A stretch of 60,205 nt of DNA from Brevibacterium jeotgali (GCF_900169175.1 NZ_FXZM01000015.1:1-60205), one strand, 5' to 3'. Shown: positions 17,326-25,889, numbered from the stretch's first letter. The notes: generated from the sequence alone by a model not told the origin. Numbers and translations: made by a program.

Positions 17326-18740
17326 GCCGCACCTCCCTCAACCAATGCCAGCGGCACATCGGAGCTGCGCACCGCGAGCCCGCTCAAAAGCTCATCGACA
17401 GCCCCCTCCGCGTCGTGCTCGACTGCGCAATCGGGGCCATAGGTCAGTTCACGCCTGGCGCCGACGTACATCGATGAGACGCCCCGGTACGGCTGCCTCC
17501 ATTCGTAGGGCTCGATCTTCCCGATGTGCTGCACGCGGTAACGGTTGATGTCATCGGCGCGGAAGACCTTCACGACCGAGGCCAGGCGGCGGATGAACTG
17601 GTCCAGAGCCTCGTCTACGTTGCCCTTCTGGCGGGCATAGTAGAAGAACTCGACCGGCTCAATGGTGGCCGTGATGACGATGAGGCGGGGGGCCACCTCG
17701 CCCTTGTTCTTGTAGCGGGCCTTCGCAGGCGAGGCGTTGTACGGATCGAGCAGCAGCAGCCAGTCGTTCGCATCCATCGCCGAGGCACGCAGATCATCGA
17801 GCAGGATGACCTCTTCGCCGCTCCAATCGTCGAGCGGATTCCCGGTCGCGGCGCGGTAGACCTGCCACCGCTCGCCGTGGACGTTCGCGGCATTGATCGC
17901 GGTCGCGACGAACTCCGAGGCGAACCGGGTCTTGCCGACGCCGGCCTCCCCGTGAACGAACACGACGTGGGTGGAGAACTCACCGGCCCGGAGTTTCGCA
18001 GCAGCCCGGTACGCACGGCGCTGGCCGTAGGCAGACAGCGCATCATCGATCTCCCGCGTGTGCCGGGAGTAGATGTCGAACAGGTCATCGGTGAGCATGA
18101 TCTGATCACGGGTGATCTCGCCCTGGAGCACCCGCTCCCGCATGTCCTCGAAGTCTTCGGCCACGCGCTTCTTCTTCACGTGGGCACGACCCTTCAGCCA
18201 GGTCCCACGACGTTGTGCGTCGATGCCGACGTAGTCGGGCCCACGCACCGTGGCGACCTCGACGGGCCCGTACTGGTGCTTATCCGCGTACTTGGCATGC
18301 GTGAGGTAGCTCAGCATGTTGTCATGCGCGTAGCGGCCGCGACCGGGCTTCTCAACGTACTGGGGCTCGACGCCGATCACCTGGGCCAGACGGTCGATCG
18401 TTGCGCTCGCAGCACGTGACTTGAACTTGATCACTATGTGGATGTGCCGAGGCTTGAGCTCCATGACGAGCCGCTGCTCGATGTCGGACTAGACCTCGCG
18501 CTCGTCCTTGTCATGGACGATCGCGTAGACGGACTCGACCTCACGACCATCAGCCTCGAGCCGACGAGTGACAACCTCGCCGATCTCCCCGGCGTCACCG
18601 GTCGCGAGCACCTGCTTCTCCGCATCGGTCCACGACCAGTACCCAGGGTCGAGGTACTGGGTGAGGCCGATGATCGTGGGGCTGTTCTCCTGCTTAGCCA
18701 CGACGACCACCCCCGACCGGAGCCCAGAGGAGGAGCACAT
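17322..18740 (-). pseudogene. rep: Replication initiator (HUH endonuclease + helicase) interrupted by amber codon
   Basis: One continuous frame carries an in-frame TAG at 18489-18491. Before it, 83 codons from ATG 18740 (or a GTG nearby) include IIGLTQYLD and YAIVHDKDE, typical of rolling-circle Rep N-termini. After it the frame continues SDIEQRLV and then an ATG at 18464 opening MELKPRHIHIVIKF, the HUH motif. A Tyr region (THAKYADKHQY), a P-loop GEAGVGKT about 172 residues after that ATG and Walker B VILLDDL follow, the two-domain plan of CRESS-like plasmid Reps. A restart at 18464 would give 380 residues lacking motif I. Either a disabled Rep, or one made by readthrough or restart. A TGG-to-TAG change would explain it. 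Confidence 0.8.
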
Positions 18741-19053
18741 CGACCGTCTCAGGGTTAATTGACCCCCTATTGACCCCCAAATGAGACCGCAAATGACCCC
18801 ACGTGGTGACGAGGTGGGTCGAACGCGCAATGCGTGTCTGACCAGCGACTTCGTAGCAAAACGCGGCAATCGACAAGCCCTTGCCGCGCCCGTAGGAACG
18901 AATGGACTCTCCGAAACTCTTGGAGTGCGAAGCACGGCTGCGGACCGTCATCACGGCGATGGGCAGCCCGCCTTCGGCGGGTGCCAGGCCAGGCCCTCCG
19001 GGCGGGGTCAGGTCGGCGGGTGCGGTGCTGAGGTTGCGTGCGTCGGCGTGCAT
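18694..19053 (-). CDS. Hypothetical small protein of the element
   Basis: 119 codons whose ATG overlaps the preceding stop (TGATG), continuing the pattern of the two genes upstream. I do not recognise the product; it has no membrane segment or clear motif. Its 3' part crosses the iteron array and the start of Rep, which weakens the case that the whole frame is coding. Confidence 0.35.
   Translation of the reverse strand: MHADARNLSTAPADLTPPGGPGLAPAEGGLPIAVMTVRSRASHSKSFGESIRSYGRGKGLSIAAFCYEVAGQTRIARSTHLVTTWGHLRSHLGVNRGSINPETVDVLLLWAPVGGGRRG
18758..18801. repeat. Four 11-bp direct repeats: candidate Rep-binding iterons
   Basis: Two near-identical 11-mers, ATTGACCCCCT and ATTGACCCCCA, are followed in the same 11-bp register by the weaker AATGAGACCGC and AAATGACCCCA. 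The array sits 17 bp upstream of the probable Rep start. 11-bp direct repeats form the Rep-binding locus of pMV158-type rolling-circle origins, so this is a candidate double-strand origin of the element. Confidence 0.65.
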
Positions 19054-19301
19054 CAGCGACCACCGCCCCGGCCGTAGCGCTTGATGACAGCCTGATGCGT
19101 GACGCCGAGGGCGTCGCCGATCCTGGCCCAGGTCACCCCGTCGGCGCGGGCGTCGGCGACGGCGATCTCGACGGCCTCCTCCAGCACGGAGCGGAGCACG
19201 CCGAGGTCGTAGAGCTGGGCCTCGCCATCGGCGAGGGACGGGTCGCCCTGTCGCCAGCGGAAGCTGGTCAGGTGATCGAAGGCGGCGGAGTTCGCGCTCA
19301 T
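19053..19301 (-). CDS. Small helix-turn-helix protein
   Basis: 82 residues. The C-terminal half contains a likely HTH (VTWARIGDALGVTHQAVIKRYG), as in small plasmid-borne DNA-binding proteins. The start overlaps the upstream 70-residue gene (TGATG). It may regulate rep or integrase, since it lies between them; this is inferred from position only. Confidence 0.6.
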   Translation of the reverse strand: MSANSAAFDHLTSFRWRQGDPSLADGEAQLYDLGVLRSVLEEAVEIAVADARADGVTWARIGDALGVTHQAVIKRYGRGGGR

Positions 19302-19513
19302 CAGCGACCACCGCCCATCACGGCGGCGACGGCGGCGCGCTGTCGCGGCGTCAGCGGAGTGAGTGCCAGGCGCTCACCGGCTCGGCGACCGGCGGCGCGG
19401 GCGGCGGCGATGACGGGATCGAGCCCATCAGCATGCGGAACGGGAGACGAGTCCTGATCGAGAGCAGGGCAGTCAAGCGCGGATGCGCGGGGAACGTCGA
19501 TAACGACAGACAT
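19301..19513 (-). CDS. Hypothetical 70-residue protein of the element
   Basis: First gene of a short coupled run toward rep. An Ala/Arg-rich helix and a TPLTPRQRAAVAAVMG tail are visible; I do not recognise a family. The 18 bp around its stop recur at the end of the next gene (19051-19068), suggesting duplication of the junction. Confidence 0.5.
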   Translation of the reverse strand: MSVVIDVPRASALDCPALDQDSSPVPHADGLDPVIAAARAAGRRAGERLALTPLTPRQRAAVAAVMGGGR

Positions 19514-19653
19514 CGGAAGTCCTCAGATATGAGTATCTTCCGGTTCCCCGCCACGGTAGTTGGGCTGTTTGACCGGCTACTCATCCGGGAGCAGAACCCC
19601 GCGCTTCTAAGTCGCGGCCCCGGTGGGATCTTCTTGTCTGCAACCACTCTCCC

Positions 19654-19697
19654 ACGAGTCGACTCACCATTGCAATGACGAGTTGACTCATGAGTCA
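19654..19697. repeat. Paired ACGAGT(C/T)GACTCA dyads behind the integrase
   Basis: Two 13-bp copies at 19654-19666 and 19678-19690, 24 bp apart, each containing a GAGT-GACTC dyad. The second runs into a perfect 14-bp palindrome TGACTCATGAGTCA (19684-19697) that covers the integrase stop. It could be a regulator site for the 70-residue gene or a bidirectional terminator lacking a T-tract. Confidence 0.45.
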
Positions 19698-21131
19698 GTC
19701 GCGACGCGGCTCTATGCGAATGAGGTCGGGGTCGAACTTCACGTGACCGGGCGCGATGGGCTCGATGGTCACAGTCACCAGCTCGTCCACGAGCATCCGG
19801 CGGCGGTCTATGTCCAACGCCTTCCACTTCGACTCGACAACCTCGCGACGCTCCGCGGTGCCGACCGCCTCCTCCACGTCTGCCAGCAGCTTCGCCGCCA
19901 CGGATACCGAGCGGTCGAGCAGCTCCGCGTCGATCTCGTCGATGCGGACCTTCACGTCGTTGATCGCCGCGGTGATCTCCAGGACCGGCTGATGGATGTC
20001 GCGCAGCAGCGGGCTCAGCTCCTTTACGCGCTCGACCAGGGCGTTCCGCTCGGTCAGCAGCTCCTCGCGGTCCGGCCCGTCGTCCTCCTGCGGCATCACG
20101 AGGTCGTGCACGTCCACCGACGACAGGCGGGTGAGCACTGCCTCGGTGACCATCGCATCGACGGGCTCGCGTTGGCGGGTGAGGTGGAACTGCTCGCCGC
20201 AGCGATACGTCGGCTGCTTGCGGCTGTTCGTCCCCGAGACGAGCGTCGCACCGCACTTCCCGCACAGCCCGATCGTCGACAGGAGGTATTTCGGCTGGTT
20301 GCCCTGCCTGGCCGACCTCCGCACGTTGTCCTCCAGCTTCGCCACCGCGGTCCGCCACGTCTGCTCGCTGACGATGGGCGGGAACGCCTCGCCCTGCACC
20401 GGGTACAGCTCGCCGGATGCGTAGTGCTTGATGTAGCCACAGTAAAGCGGGTTCGCGAGCAGGTAGCGCACGGCATCGACGGAGAATTCCGAGCCGCGGG
20501 CGGTGAGGTGACCAGCGCTGTTCAGGTCCTCGCGGATGCGCCGGATCGACAGCGACGGCTCGCCGAGGAACGCGTCGAAGGCCCGCCGAACCGCGTCGGC
20601 CTCTTCCTCGATCAGCTCACCCTCCCTCGACCATCCGAACGCCTTCCAGGCGGACGTGGGGATGCCCTCGGCACGTCGGCGCTCGTTCGACCTGATCTGT
20701 CGCTCGGCCTTGCGACGCGCCTCGAACCGGGCGAGAGCGGCGAGCATCGTCGCCCGGAACTCGCCGTCCGCCGTCGAGAGATCGATCTCGCCGTCCACGG
20801 TGACGACGCGCAGACCGAGGTCGATCAGCGTGTTCAGGTCCTTCGTGCTGCGCAGGAGCCGGTCCATGTCCACGGCGACCACCATCGAGAACCGGCCCGC
20901 GCGGGCGTCGTCCAGCATCTCGGCCCACCGGGTGCCAGCGCGGCGCTTCTTCGTCGCCGACACCGCGTTGTCCTCGTAGACCTCGACGACGTTCCAGTCC
21001 TTGGCCTCGGCCAGCGCCCTGATCTTCCTCAGCTGCGTATCGACCGTCCAGCGGTCGCCCTTGCGGTCCATGGAGGCGCGGACGTACGCGGCCACCTCGT
21101 TCGTCTTCCTCAGCGCTACCAGTTCGACCAT
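19695..21131 (-). CDS. Large serine recombinase (integrase)
   Basis: 478 residues. The N-terminal resolvase domain has catalytic Ser20 in YVRASMD and conserved arginines in DRLLRSTKDL and LARFEARRKAERQ. It is followed by the recombinase domain (about 165-260), a zinc ribbon (LCGKCGATL...YRCGEQFH) and a coiled-coil tail. Large serine integrases join attP and attB at a 2-bp crossover without host factors; excision needs a directionality factor, not identified here. The ATG at 21131 is 45 bp from the TA crossover of attR, the usual layout. Its promoter must lie in or across attR, so integration probably changes its expression. Confidence 0.95.
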   Translation of the reverse strand: MVELVALRKTNEVAAYVRASMDRKGDRWTVDTQLRKIRALAEAKDWNVVEVYEDNAVSATKKRRAGTRWAEMLDDARAGRFSMVVAVDMDRLLRSTKDLNTLIDLGLRVVTVDGEIDLSTADGEFRATMLAALARFEARRKAERQIRSNERRRAEGIPTSAWKAFGWSREGELIEEEADAVRRAFDAFLGEPSLSIRRIREDLNSAGHLTARGSEFSVDAVRYLLANPLYCGYIKHYASGELYPVQGEAFPPIVSEQTWRTAVAKLEDNVRRSARQGNQPKYLLSTIGLCGKCGATLVSGTNSRKQPTYRCGEQFHLTRQREPVDAMVTEAVLTRLSSVDVHDLVMPQEDDGPDREELLTERNALVERVKELSPLLRDIHQPVLEITAAINDVKVRIDEIDAELLDRSVSVAAKLLADVEEAVGTAERREVVESKWKALDIDRRRMLVDELVTVTIEPIAPGHVKFDPDLIRIEPRRD

Positions 21132-21159
21132 GCAACCAAGCCTACGTGAACGGGCGTTG

Positions 21160-21193
21160 CAACCACGATATGCGGTATGAGAACCCGTACTAC
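21160..21193. other. attR: element half-site, TA crossover, host half-site
   Basis: Right junction. The element arm CAACCACGATATGCGG (21160-21175) precedes TA (21176-21177), then host sequence TGAGAACCCGTACTAC resumes the LLM gene. The arm pairs with the left-end arm as an inverted repeat (14 of 16). The rebuilt host site reads CTCCGC-TA-TGAGAA in frame. Confidence 0.88.
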
Positions 21194-21979
21194 TTCGCAG
21201 AAGAGGCGGCGGCACTCGACCTGATCGCCGACAATCGGATCGCACTCGGGATCTCCCGCGGGTCACCGGAACCGGCTCTGCGCGGCTGGGAGGCCTTCGG
21301 CTACACCGGCTCCACGGACCCCCGCGGCGCTGACATCGCACGGGAGAAGTTCGAACGGCTGCTCGAGGCGATCTCCGGTCGTCCCGTCGCACCTGCCGAT
21401 CCCGCGCAGTTCGGCCCGGGGCAGAAGCTGCCGCTCGAACCGCACTCCCCCGGCCTCGTCGAGCGCCTGTGGTGGGGTGCCGGATCTCGCGACACCGCCG
21501 TCTGGGCTGCGCAGAAGGGCGTCAACCTCATGAGCTCGACGCTGCTGACGGAGGCGACCGGCCAGTCGTTCGGCGACCTGCAGGCCGAGCAGATCGATCT
21601 CTACCGCCAGGCGTGGAAGGAGGCCGGCCACGCACGCACGCCACGGATCTCGGTGAGCCGCAGCGTCTTCCCCGTCGTCTCGGAGCAGGACAAGCAGTTC
21701 TACCAGTTGCGCCAGGGTCAGGGCGCGGATCAGATCGGCGTGATCGACGGCCATCGCTCCACGTTCGGCCGCACCTACGTGGGCGAGCCGGACGAACTCA
21801 TCAGCCAGTTGCAGGACGACGCGGCCGTCATGAGCGCGGACTCCCTCATGCTGACGATCCCCAGCCAGCTGGGCGTCGACTTCAACGTCCACCTGCTGCG
21901 GTCGTTCGCGGACCACGTCGCCCCCGCTCTGGGCTGGGAGCCGAACACGAAGGGCCCCACCACCGGCTACGCGGTGTGA
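21176..21979 (+). pseudogene. 3' fragment of LLM-class flavin-dependent oxidoreductase
   Basis: Residues 82-348 of the split gene, beginning YENPYYFAEEAAALDLI. It contains the luciferase-like barrel with GISRGSPEPALRGWEAFGY and a C-terminal region ending FADHVAPALGWEP, as in LLM oxidoreductases that use reduced flavin. It could be transcribed from inside the element, but it lacks the N-terminal strands and should not fold as an enzyme. No internal frameshift or stop is present, consistent with recent insertion. Confidence 0.9.
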
Positions 21980-21994
21980 GGACCGCGGTCCTCG

Positions 21995-22453
21995 TCAATC
22001 CTCCGCGGTGAGAGGTGCCTCCGAAAGGGGCGTCCACCAGGCCTCGGGCCCCGCGATCGGGAACCGACGGCCGGTGACCTGTCGAGCCTGCACCCGCAGG
22101 AAGAGCGGCTTCTCCCCCTTGTGCCAGGGGACGAGCGGAATATCCACGGTGGCGAGGACCTCCTCGGACTTGTGGATCCGCTGCGTGTGGCCCTTCACCA
22201 CGACACTCCACGCGTGATCTGCGTCCGGGTCGCGGCCGTCGGCTTCGACAGCCACCGGCCCGTTCAGCGCTGCGGACACCTTCGTGCCCTCGGCCGACCG
22301 GAACACGAGCGTCCCGCCGTCCACCGCGATGTTGATCGGGAAGATGTCCGGCCCGTTCGCCGTCTGCACCGCCAGGCGCCCCACAGTCGTGCTGCGCAGC
22401 AGCTCCCAGCACGTGTCGACCGACAGGATCTCCACTGCTTCCGAGGTCCCCAT
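21995..22453 (-). CDS. Pyridoxamine 5'-phosphate oxidase-family (flavin reductase-fold) protein
   Basis: 152 residues from ATG 22453, which has an AAGGA site upstream; the frame is open to 22546. Split-barrel FMN/F420-binding family: LLRSTTVGRLAV, a strand with DIFPINIAVDGGTLVFRSA and VVVKGHTQRI are typical of the small nitroimidazole-resistance/PPOX group. It is probably a cytosolic flavin- or F420-dependent reductase; the substrate is unknown. It converges with the LLM gene. Confidence 0.8.
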   Translation of the reverse strand: MGTSEAVEILSVDTCWELLRSTTVGRLAVQTANGPDIFPINIAVDGGTLVFRSAEGTKVSAALNGPVAVEADGRDPDADHAWSVVVKGHTQRIHKSEEVLATVDIPLVPWHKGEKPLFLRVQARQVTGRRFPIAGPEAWWTPLSEAPLTAED

Positions 22454-22577
22454 CACCGCACCGTCCTTCTTCAGTTCCGAGGCCCGCTCGTGCGGGTTCG
22501 CATCAGACCCCGGCGCCCCCACACGATGGGATATGATCGGGGTCACTCATGAACTCTATCAACCGCGGCCGGAATCC

Positions 22578-23594
22578 TCACGACACGCGCTTGAGCAGCC
22601 GCAGCGCCGCGAGGTCCGCACCCGCCGCCTGATTCACCAGCACCGTCACCGCAGTGCCCTCACCGGGTCGGACTGCCGCGATCGTACGGAATCCTCCGGT
22701 ACCGCCGTTGTGCCACAGCACCTGCGTCCCCGCACGATGCCAGCCCAGCCCCATGCCCGCAGGTCCGCCGGCCGGAGTCTGATGCGTCAGCCGGATCGCC
22801 TCCGTCAAGGGCGTGCTGTCGGGCTCCAGCTGCGCCTGGAGGAATGTCAGCACATCCGAAGCCGTCGACCGCAGTGCCCCGGCTCCGGGCAGCCCCTCGA
22901 GCGGCCAGGGCGCAGCCGGCCGCGTGCGACCGCGGAACCCCTGTGCCGAACGCTCCCGCTGCTCGTCAGTCAACTGCCAGTCGGTCGCCGTGTCGATCAG
23001 GCCCAGCGGCTTGCAGATCCGCTCCGTGACCGCCTGCCCGAAGTCCTGCCCCAGCGCGTGGGCGAGAGCATGCCCCAGCACGCCGAATCCGAAGTTCGAG
23101 TACGTCACTCCGCCAGTGCCTGGCTTCCGCCGCAGCCGCGTGGTCGCCAGTGCCTCCAGCAGGTCGTCGCCGCTGAAGCCCGCGTACACGTCGTGGCCGA
23201 ACTGCAGGAAGCGAAGGCTCTGCCGCAGTCCGATGCGGGACGGCGAGCGCACCAGGCCCGAGGTGTGCGTCGCCAGATGCTGCAGGGTCACCGCGGCATC
23301 GGCCCGGCCGGGGACCGACGCGCCGTCCGGCAGCAGCTCCCGGACCGGGGTCTGCAGCTCCCAGTCTCCCCGCACGACGCCGTCAGCCAGCAGCAGGGAG
23401 GTGAATACCTTGGTGATGGAGCCGATCTCGACAAGGGTCTGAGCATCGGGAACAGCACCTCGGCCGGTGTCTCCGGCTCCGACGACGGACGTCTCCGCGC
23501 CCCTCCGCACTCCGACGACCACGCCCCTCCGGCGCCTGCCGATGCGCTCCGCCGTCTGCCGCGCCTCCGCCTCGAGCGCTTGTCCCGTCGTCAT
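22578..23594 (-). CDS. Serine hydrolase, class C beta-lactamase family
   Basis: 338 residues. The catalytic motif is SITK (SxxK) in IGSITKVFTS, the second motif is YSN in TYSNFGFGVLG and the third HNGGTGGF, the set for beta-lactamase/esterase/DD-peptidase-like serine hydrolases. There is no clear signal peptide, so a periplasm-like location is not indicated and an esterase role is as likely as beta-lactam hydrolysis. ATG 23594 was chosen because it begins the domain. Confidence 0.85.
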   Translation of the reverse strand: MTTGQALEAEARQTAERIGRRRRGVVVGVRRGAETSVVGAGDTGRGAVPDAQTLVEIGSITKVFTSLLLADGVVRGDWELQTPVRELLPDGASVPGRADAAVTLQHLATHTSGLVRSPSRIGLRQSLRFLQFGHDVYAGFSGDDLLEALATTRLRRKPGTGGVTYSNFGFGVLGHALAHALGQDFGQAVTERICKPLGLIDTATDWQLTDEQRERSAQGFRGRTRPAAPWPLEGLPGAGALRSTASDVLTFLQAQLEPDSTPLTEAIRLTHQTPAGGPAGMGLGWHRAGTQVLWHNGGTGGFRTIAAVRPGEGTAVTVLVNQAAGADLAALRLLKRVS

Positions 23595-23727
23595 GCCGAC
23601 GACACTACGGGCACGATCATCTGCGGGGAACGGCGGTCGTCCGCGACCTCGGCTTCTGGTTTTCCCCCGTGCCGTCGGACGGCCAGCGTCACTGCGGTCC
23701 GTGGCCACCGCGCATACCGTTGACACC

Positions 23728-23979
23728 ATGAACGCATTCTTCTCGTCCATTCGAAAGCTCGGATTCCGTCGCGGTCCCCAGCGTCTTGCCGGAGGGATCT
23801 CGGGAGGACTCGCAGCCGCCACTGGTCTCAACGTGTGGCTGGTCCGCCTGTTGGTCCTCCTCTCGTTCCTGCTGCCCGTCGTGGGGATCGGGCTCTACGT
23901 GGTGGTCTGGGTCCTGCTGCCGTGGCAGGACGGGACCATCCCGCTCGAACGGCTGTTCGGCGGTCGAGAGATCCGCTGA
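23728..23979 (+). CDS. PspC-domain small membrane protein
   Basis: 83 residues. The PspC domain has RRGPQRLAGGISGGLAAATGLN followed by a hydrophobic helix (VWLVRLLVLLSFLLPVVGIGLYVVVWVLLP). PspC proteins act in envelope-stress sensing. The ATG lies only a few bases after the likely promoter, so a leaderless transcript is possible. Confidence 0.85.
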   Translation: MNAFFSSIRKLGFRRGPQRLAGGISGGLAAATGLNVWLVRLLVLLSFLLPVVGIGLYVVVWVLLPWQDGTIPLERLFGGREIR

Positions 23980-24042
23980 CCGGGCCCGTCGCCGAGGTCC
24001 CCACGCCTGCTGCAGTCCCGCTCCCCTCCCGCATGCGGCAGG

Positions 24043-24657
24043 ATGGAGGGCATGACTCCCGTGTACCTCTCCACCGACCCGCAGGCCGATGAACTGCTCG
24101 CCCACGACCGCTTCGCACTCATGGTCGGCATGCTGCTCGATCAGCAGGTGACGATGGAATCTGCGTTCGCGGGTCCGCAGAAGCTCTTCGAGCGGCTGGA
24201 GGAGTTCACCCCTGCAGCCGTCGCCGCACTGGACCCCGACGCGCTGCTCGCCGCATTCCAGGAGAAGCCCGCCGTTCACCGCTACCCCGGTTCGATGGCC
24301 ACACGGGTCCAGGCGCTGGCCCAGACCCTCGTCGACGACTACGACGGCATCGCGGAGAACCTCTGGACCGCGCCTGCGAAGGATGGCTCCGAGCCCACGG
24401 GCCGCGATGTCCTGAAGCGCCTCAAGGCGCTGCCGGGCTTCGGTGATCAGAAGTCGAAGATCTTCGTCGCGCTGCTGGGTAAGCAGTTCGACCTCACGGC
24501 GGAGGGCTGGCGAGAGGCCTCAGGTGCTTTTGGGCCGGACGATGCGTTCCTGTCGATCGCAGATGTGCGCGATGAGGATTCGCTGTTCCGCGTGCGGGAG
24601 AACAAGAAGGCGATGAAGGCGGCGGCGAAGGCCGCACGGGACGCGAAGAAGGGCTGA
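24043..24657 (+). CDS. HhH-GPD-type base-excision repair family protein
   Basis: 204 residues of the short, actinobacteria-rich HhH-GPD-like family. It contains a helix-hairpin-helix with LKALPGFGDQKSKIFVALL near 128-146 and a Lys/Ala-rich tail. Catalytic activity is not established for this subfamily; the glycosylase fold is the basis. A second in-frame ATG at 24052 is an equal start candidate, and neither has a well-placed ribosome site. Confidence 0.82.
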   Translation: MEGMTPVYLSTDPQADELLAHDRFALMVGMLLDQQVTMESAFAGPQKLFERLEEFTPAAVAALDPDALLAAFQEKPAVHRYPGSMATRVQALAQTLVDDYDGIAENLWTAPAKDGSEPTGRDVLKRLKALPGFGDQKSKIFVALLGKQFDLTAEGWREASGAFGPDDAFLSIADVRDEDSLFRVRENKKAMKAAAKAARDAKKG

Positions 24658-24676
24658 GCCCCCAGCCCGCTGAACC

Positions 24677-25372
24677 TCAGTCGGGCCAGTCGAACGCAGG
24701 CCCGGCGCCCTTCGGCCCTTCCTGCCTCTTCGGCGCGAATCTCTTCTGCGCTTCGGTGAGAAGGTCCACCAGCTCCCACCGGCCGACTGCCAGCGGCTGG
24801 TTCAGTGTGACCCGTTCGCCGCGGATCTCACGGGTGAAGAGCGTGCGGACCAGCGGACGCCGCCCGATGCCCGAGGCGCCCAGGACCACGACGGAGGGGA
24901 TGTTCGGCGCTTCGGGCTGGTGTCCGAAGCGCACCGTTCCCACCTGCACGACGTTCGGCCAGGAGACGCGGTGCACCGTCTCCTGCGTACGCCCGACACG
25001 TCGGATCACAGTGAACGCCTCAGGAGTGAGCTCGAGGCTGTAGTCCTGCCGGTGCCGCTTCACGCTGAAGACCGGGAGAACGATGCCGAACACCACGAAC
25101 AGCAGGAACCCGGCTGCCCCGACGAGGCTCTCCGCACCCAGGACGAGGACGGCGAGACCGAGCACGCCGATGAGCACGCTGCCCACGACGCGTCCGATGA
25201 TCGCGCCCTTGGCAGCACGCCCGATGACCAGCAGGCCGTTCTTCTCCACGAGGTCCAGTCGGAACGCGATCCGCTCACGCTTCGCAGCGCCGTCCGGGAA
25301 GGCCAGCGTCGAACCGTCGCCCTTCGCTGATTCGCGATACTCGCCGCTCGCCGGTTCCGTCAGCTCACCCAT
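24677..25372 (-). CDS. Two-helix membrane protein with PH-like cytosolic domain
   Basis: 231 residues. A polar N-terminus is followed by two membrane helices (about 55-100) and a beta-rich C-terminal half (DYSLELTPEAFTVIRR, VQVGTVRF, RWELVDLL) resembling bacterial PH-like domains. ATG 25372 has GGAG five bases upstream. The function is unknown. Its plan resembles the three paralogues at 52438-54639. Confidence 0.7.
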   Translation of the reverse strand: MGELTEPASGEYRESAKGDGSTLAFPDGAAKRERIAFRLDLVEKNGLLVIGRAAKGAIIGRVVGSVLIGVLGLAVLVLGAESLVGAAGFLLFVVFGIVLPVFSVKRHRQDYSLELTPEAFTVIRRVGRTQETVHRVSWPNVVQVGTVRFGHQPEAPNIPSVVVLGASGIGRRPLVRTLFTREIRGERVTLNQPLAVGRWELVDLLTEAQKRFAPKRQEGPKGAGPAFDWPD

Positions 25373-25409
25373 GCACACTCCATGGGCTCACACTACGACG
25401 GCGTCGCGC

Positions 25410-25889
25410 TCATTCGCGCTCCACCGCCGCCGAGGTCCCGGTCACCGCGACCGTCGCGTCCGCATCGACGCGGGCGCCGGCCTCGATCGTGCGGGAGACG
25501 GTGCAGTGCGTGCTGTGGGCTGCGTGCAGCAGCTTCTCGACGAACGCCTGGGGGTCCTGCTTGCGGGTCCAGTCCGCGAACTCCACGTCGACGTCCACCC
25601 GGAGGTTCTGCAGACGGGTCGCCATCGCCTCATCCGTGAGCTTGTCCGCGACGACGTCGACGTCGAACCGCTGGGGCTCCCCGGCGCGCGTGAGCGGTCT
25701 GTCGATGCTCACCGCCATGCATCCGGCCAGTCCGGCGAGCAGCATGTCGACGGGATCGACGAGCCCCTCGCCCCGACCGAACTCCAGCTCCACCCCGGCG
25801 CTCGTCGTCACGCGGTAGCGCTCGAAGCCCGTCCGTGCGACCGTGACGCCTCGCTGCTCGGCGACGTGTTCTCCTGCGGAATGCTCCAT
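25410..25889 (-). CDS. OsmC/Ohr-family protein
   Basis: 159 residues. OsmC fold with the first cysteine in LAGLAGCMAVSIDR (near 57) and the second in STHCTVSRTI (near 129), the peroxidatic pair. Likely a thiol-dependent peroxidase for organic hydroperoxides. The next gene (nrtR) is divergent, and a 14-bp tandem repeat lies between them. Confidence 0.9.
   Translation of the reverse strand: MEHSAGEHVAEQRGVTVARTGFERYRVTTSAGVELEFGRGEGLVDPVDMLLAGLAGCMAVSIDRPLTRAGEPQRFDVDVVADKLTDEAMATRLQNLRVDVDVEFADWTRKQDPQAFVEKLLHAAHSTHCTVSRTIEAGARVDADATVAVTGTSAAVERE

Larger units (their letters stand above)
12632..21177. mobile_element. 8.5-kb integrative mobilizable element with mercury resistance (serine integrase)
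   Basis: Bounded by attL and attR that share the dinucleotide TA (12632-12633 and 21176-21177), giving an excised circle of 8,544 bp. Cargo: merR, merA and a MerF-like transporter at the left. The backbone, all on the minus strand, is a mobB-like gene, relaxase, mobC-like gene, Rep (interrupted), small DNA-binding genes and a large serine integrase that starts 45 bp from the right end, as usual. No conjugation (type IV secretion) genes are present, so it would need a helper to transfer. It disrupts an LLM oxidoreductase gene. Confidence 0.92.

Noticed and set aside
19623..21149. Plus-strand 508-codon open frame
   Set aside because: Antisense of the serine integrase, whose catalytic and zinc motifs are clear on the other strand.
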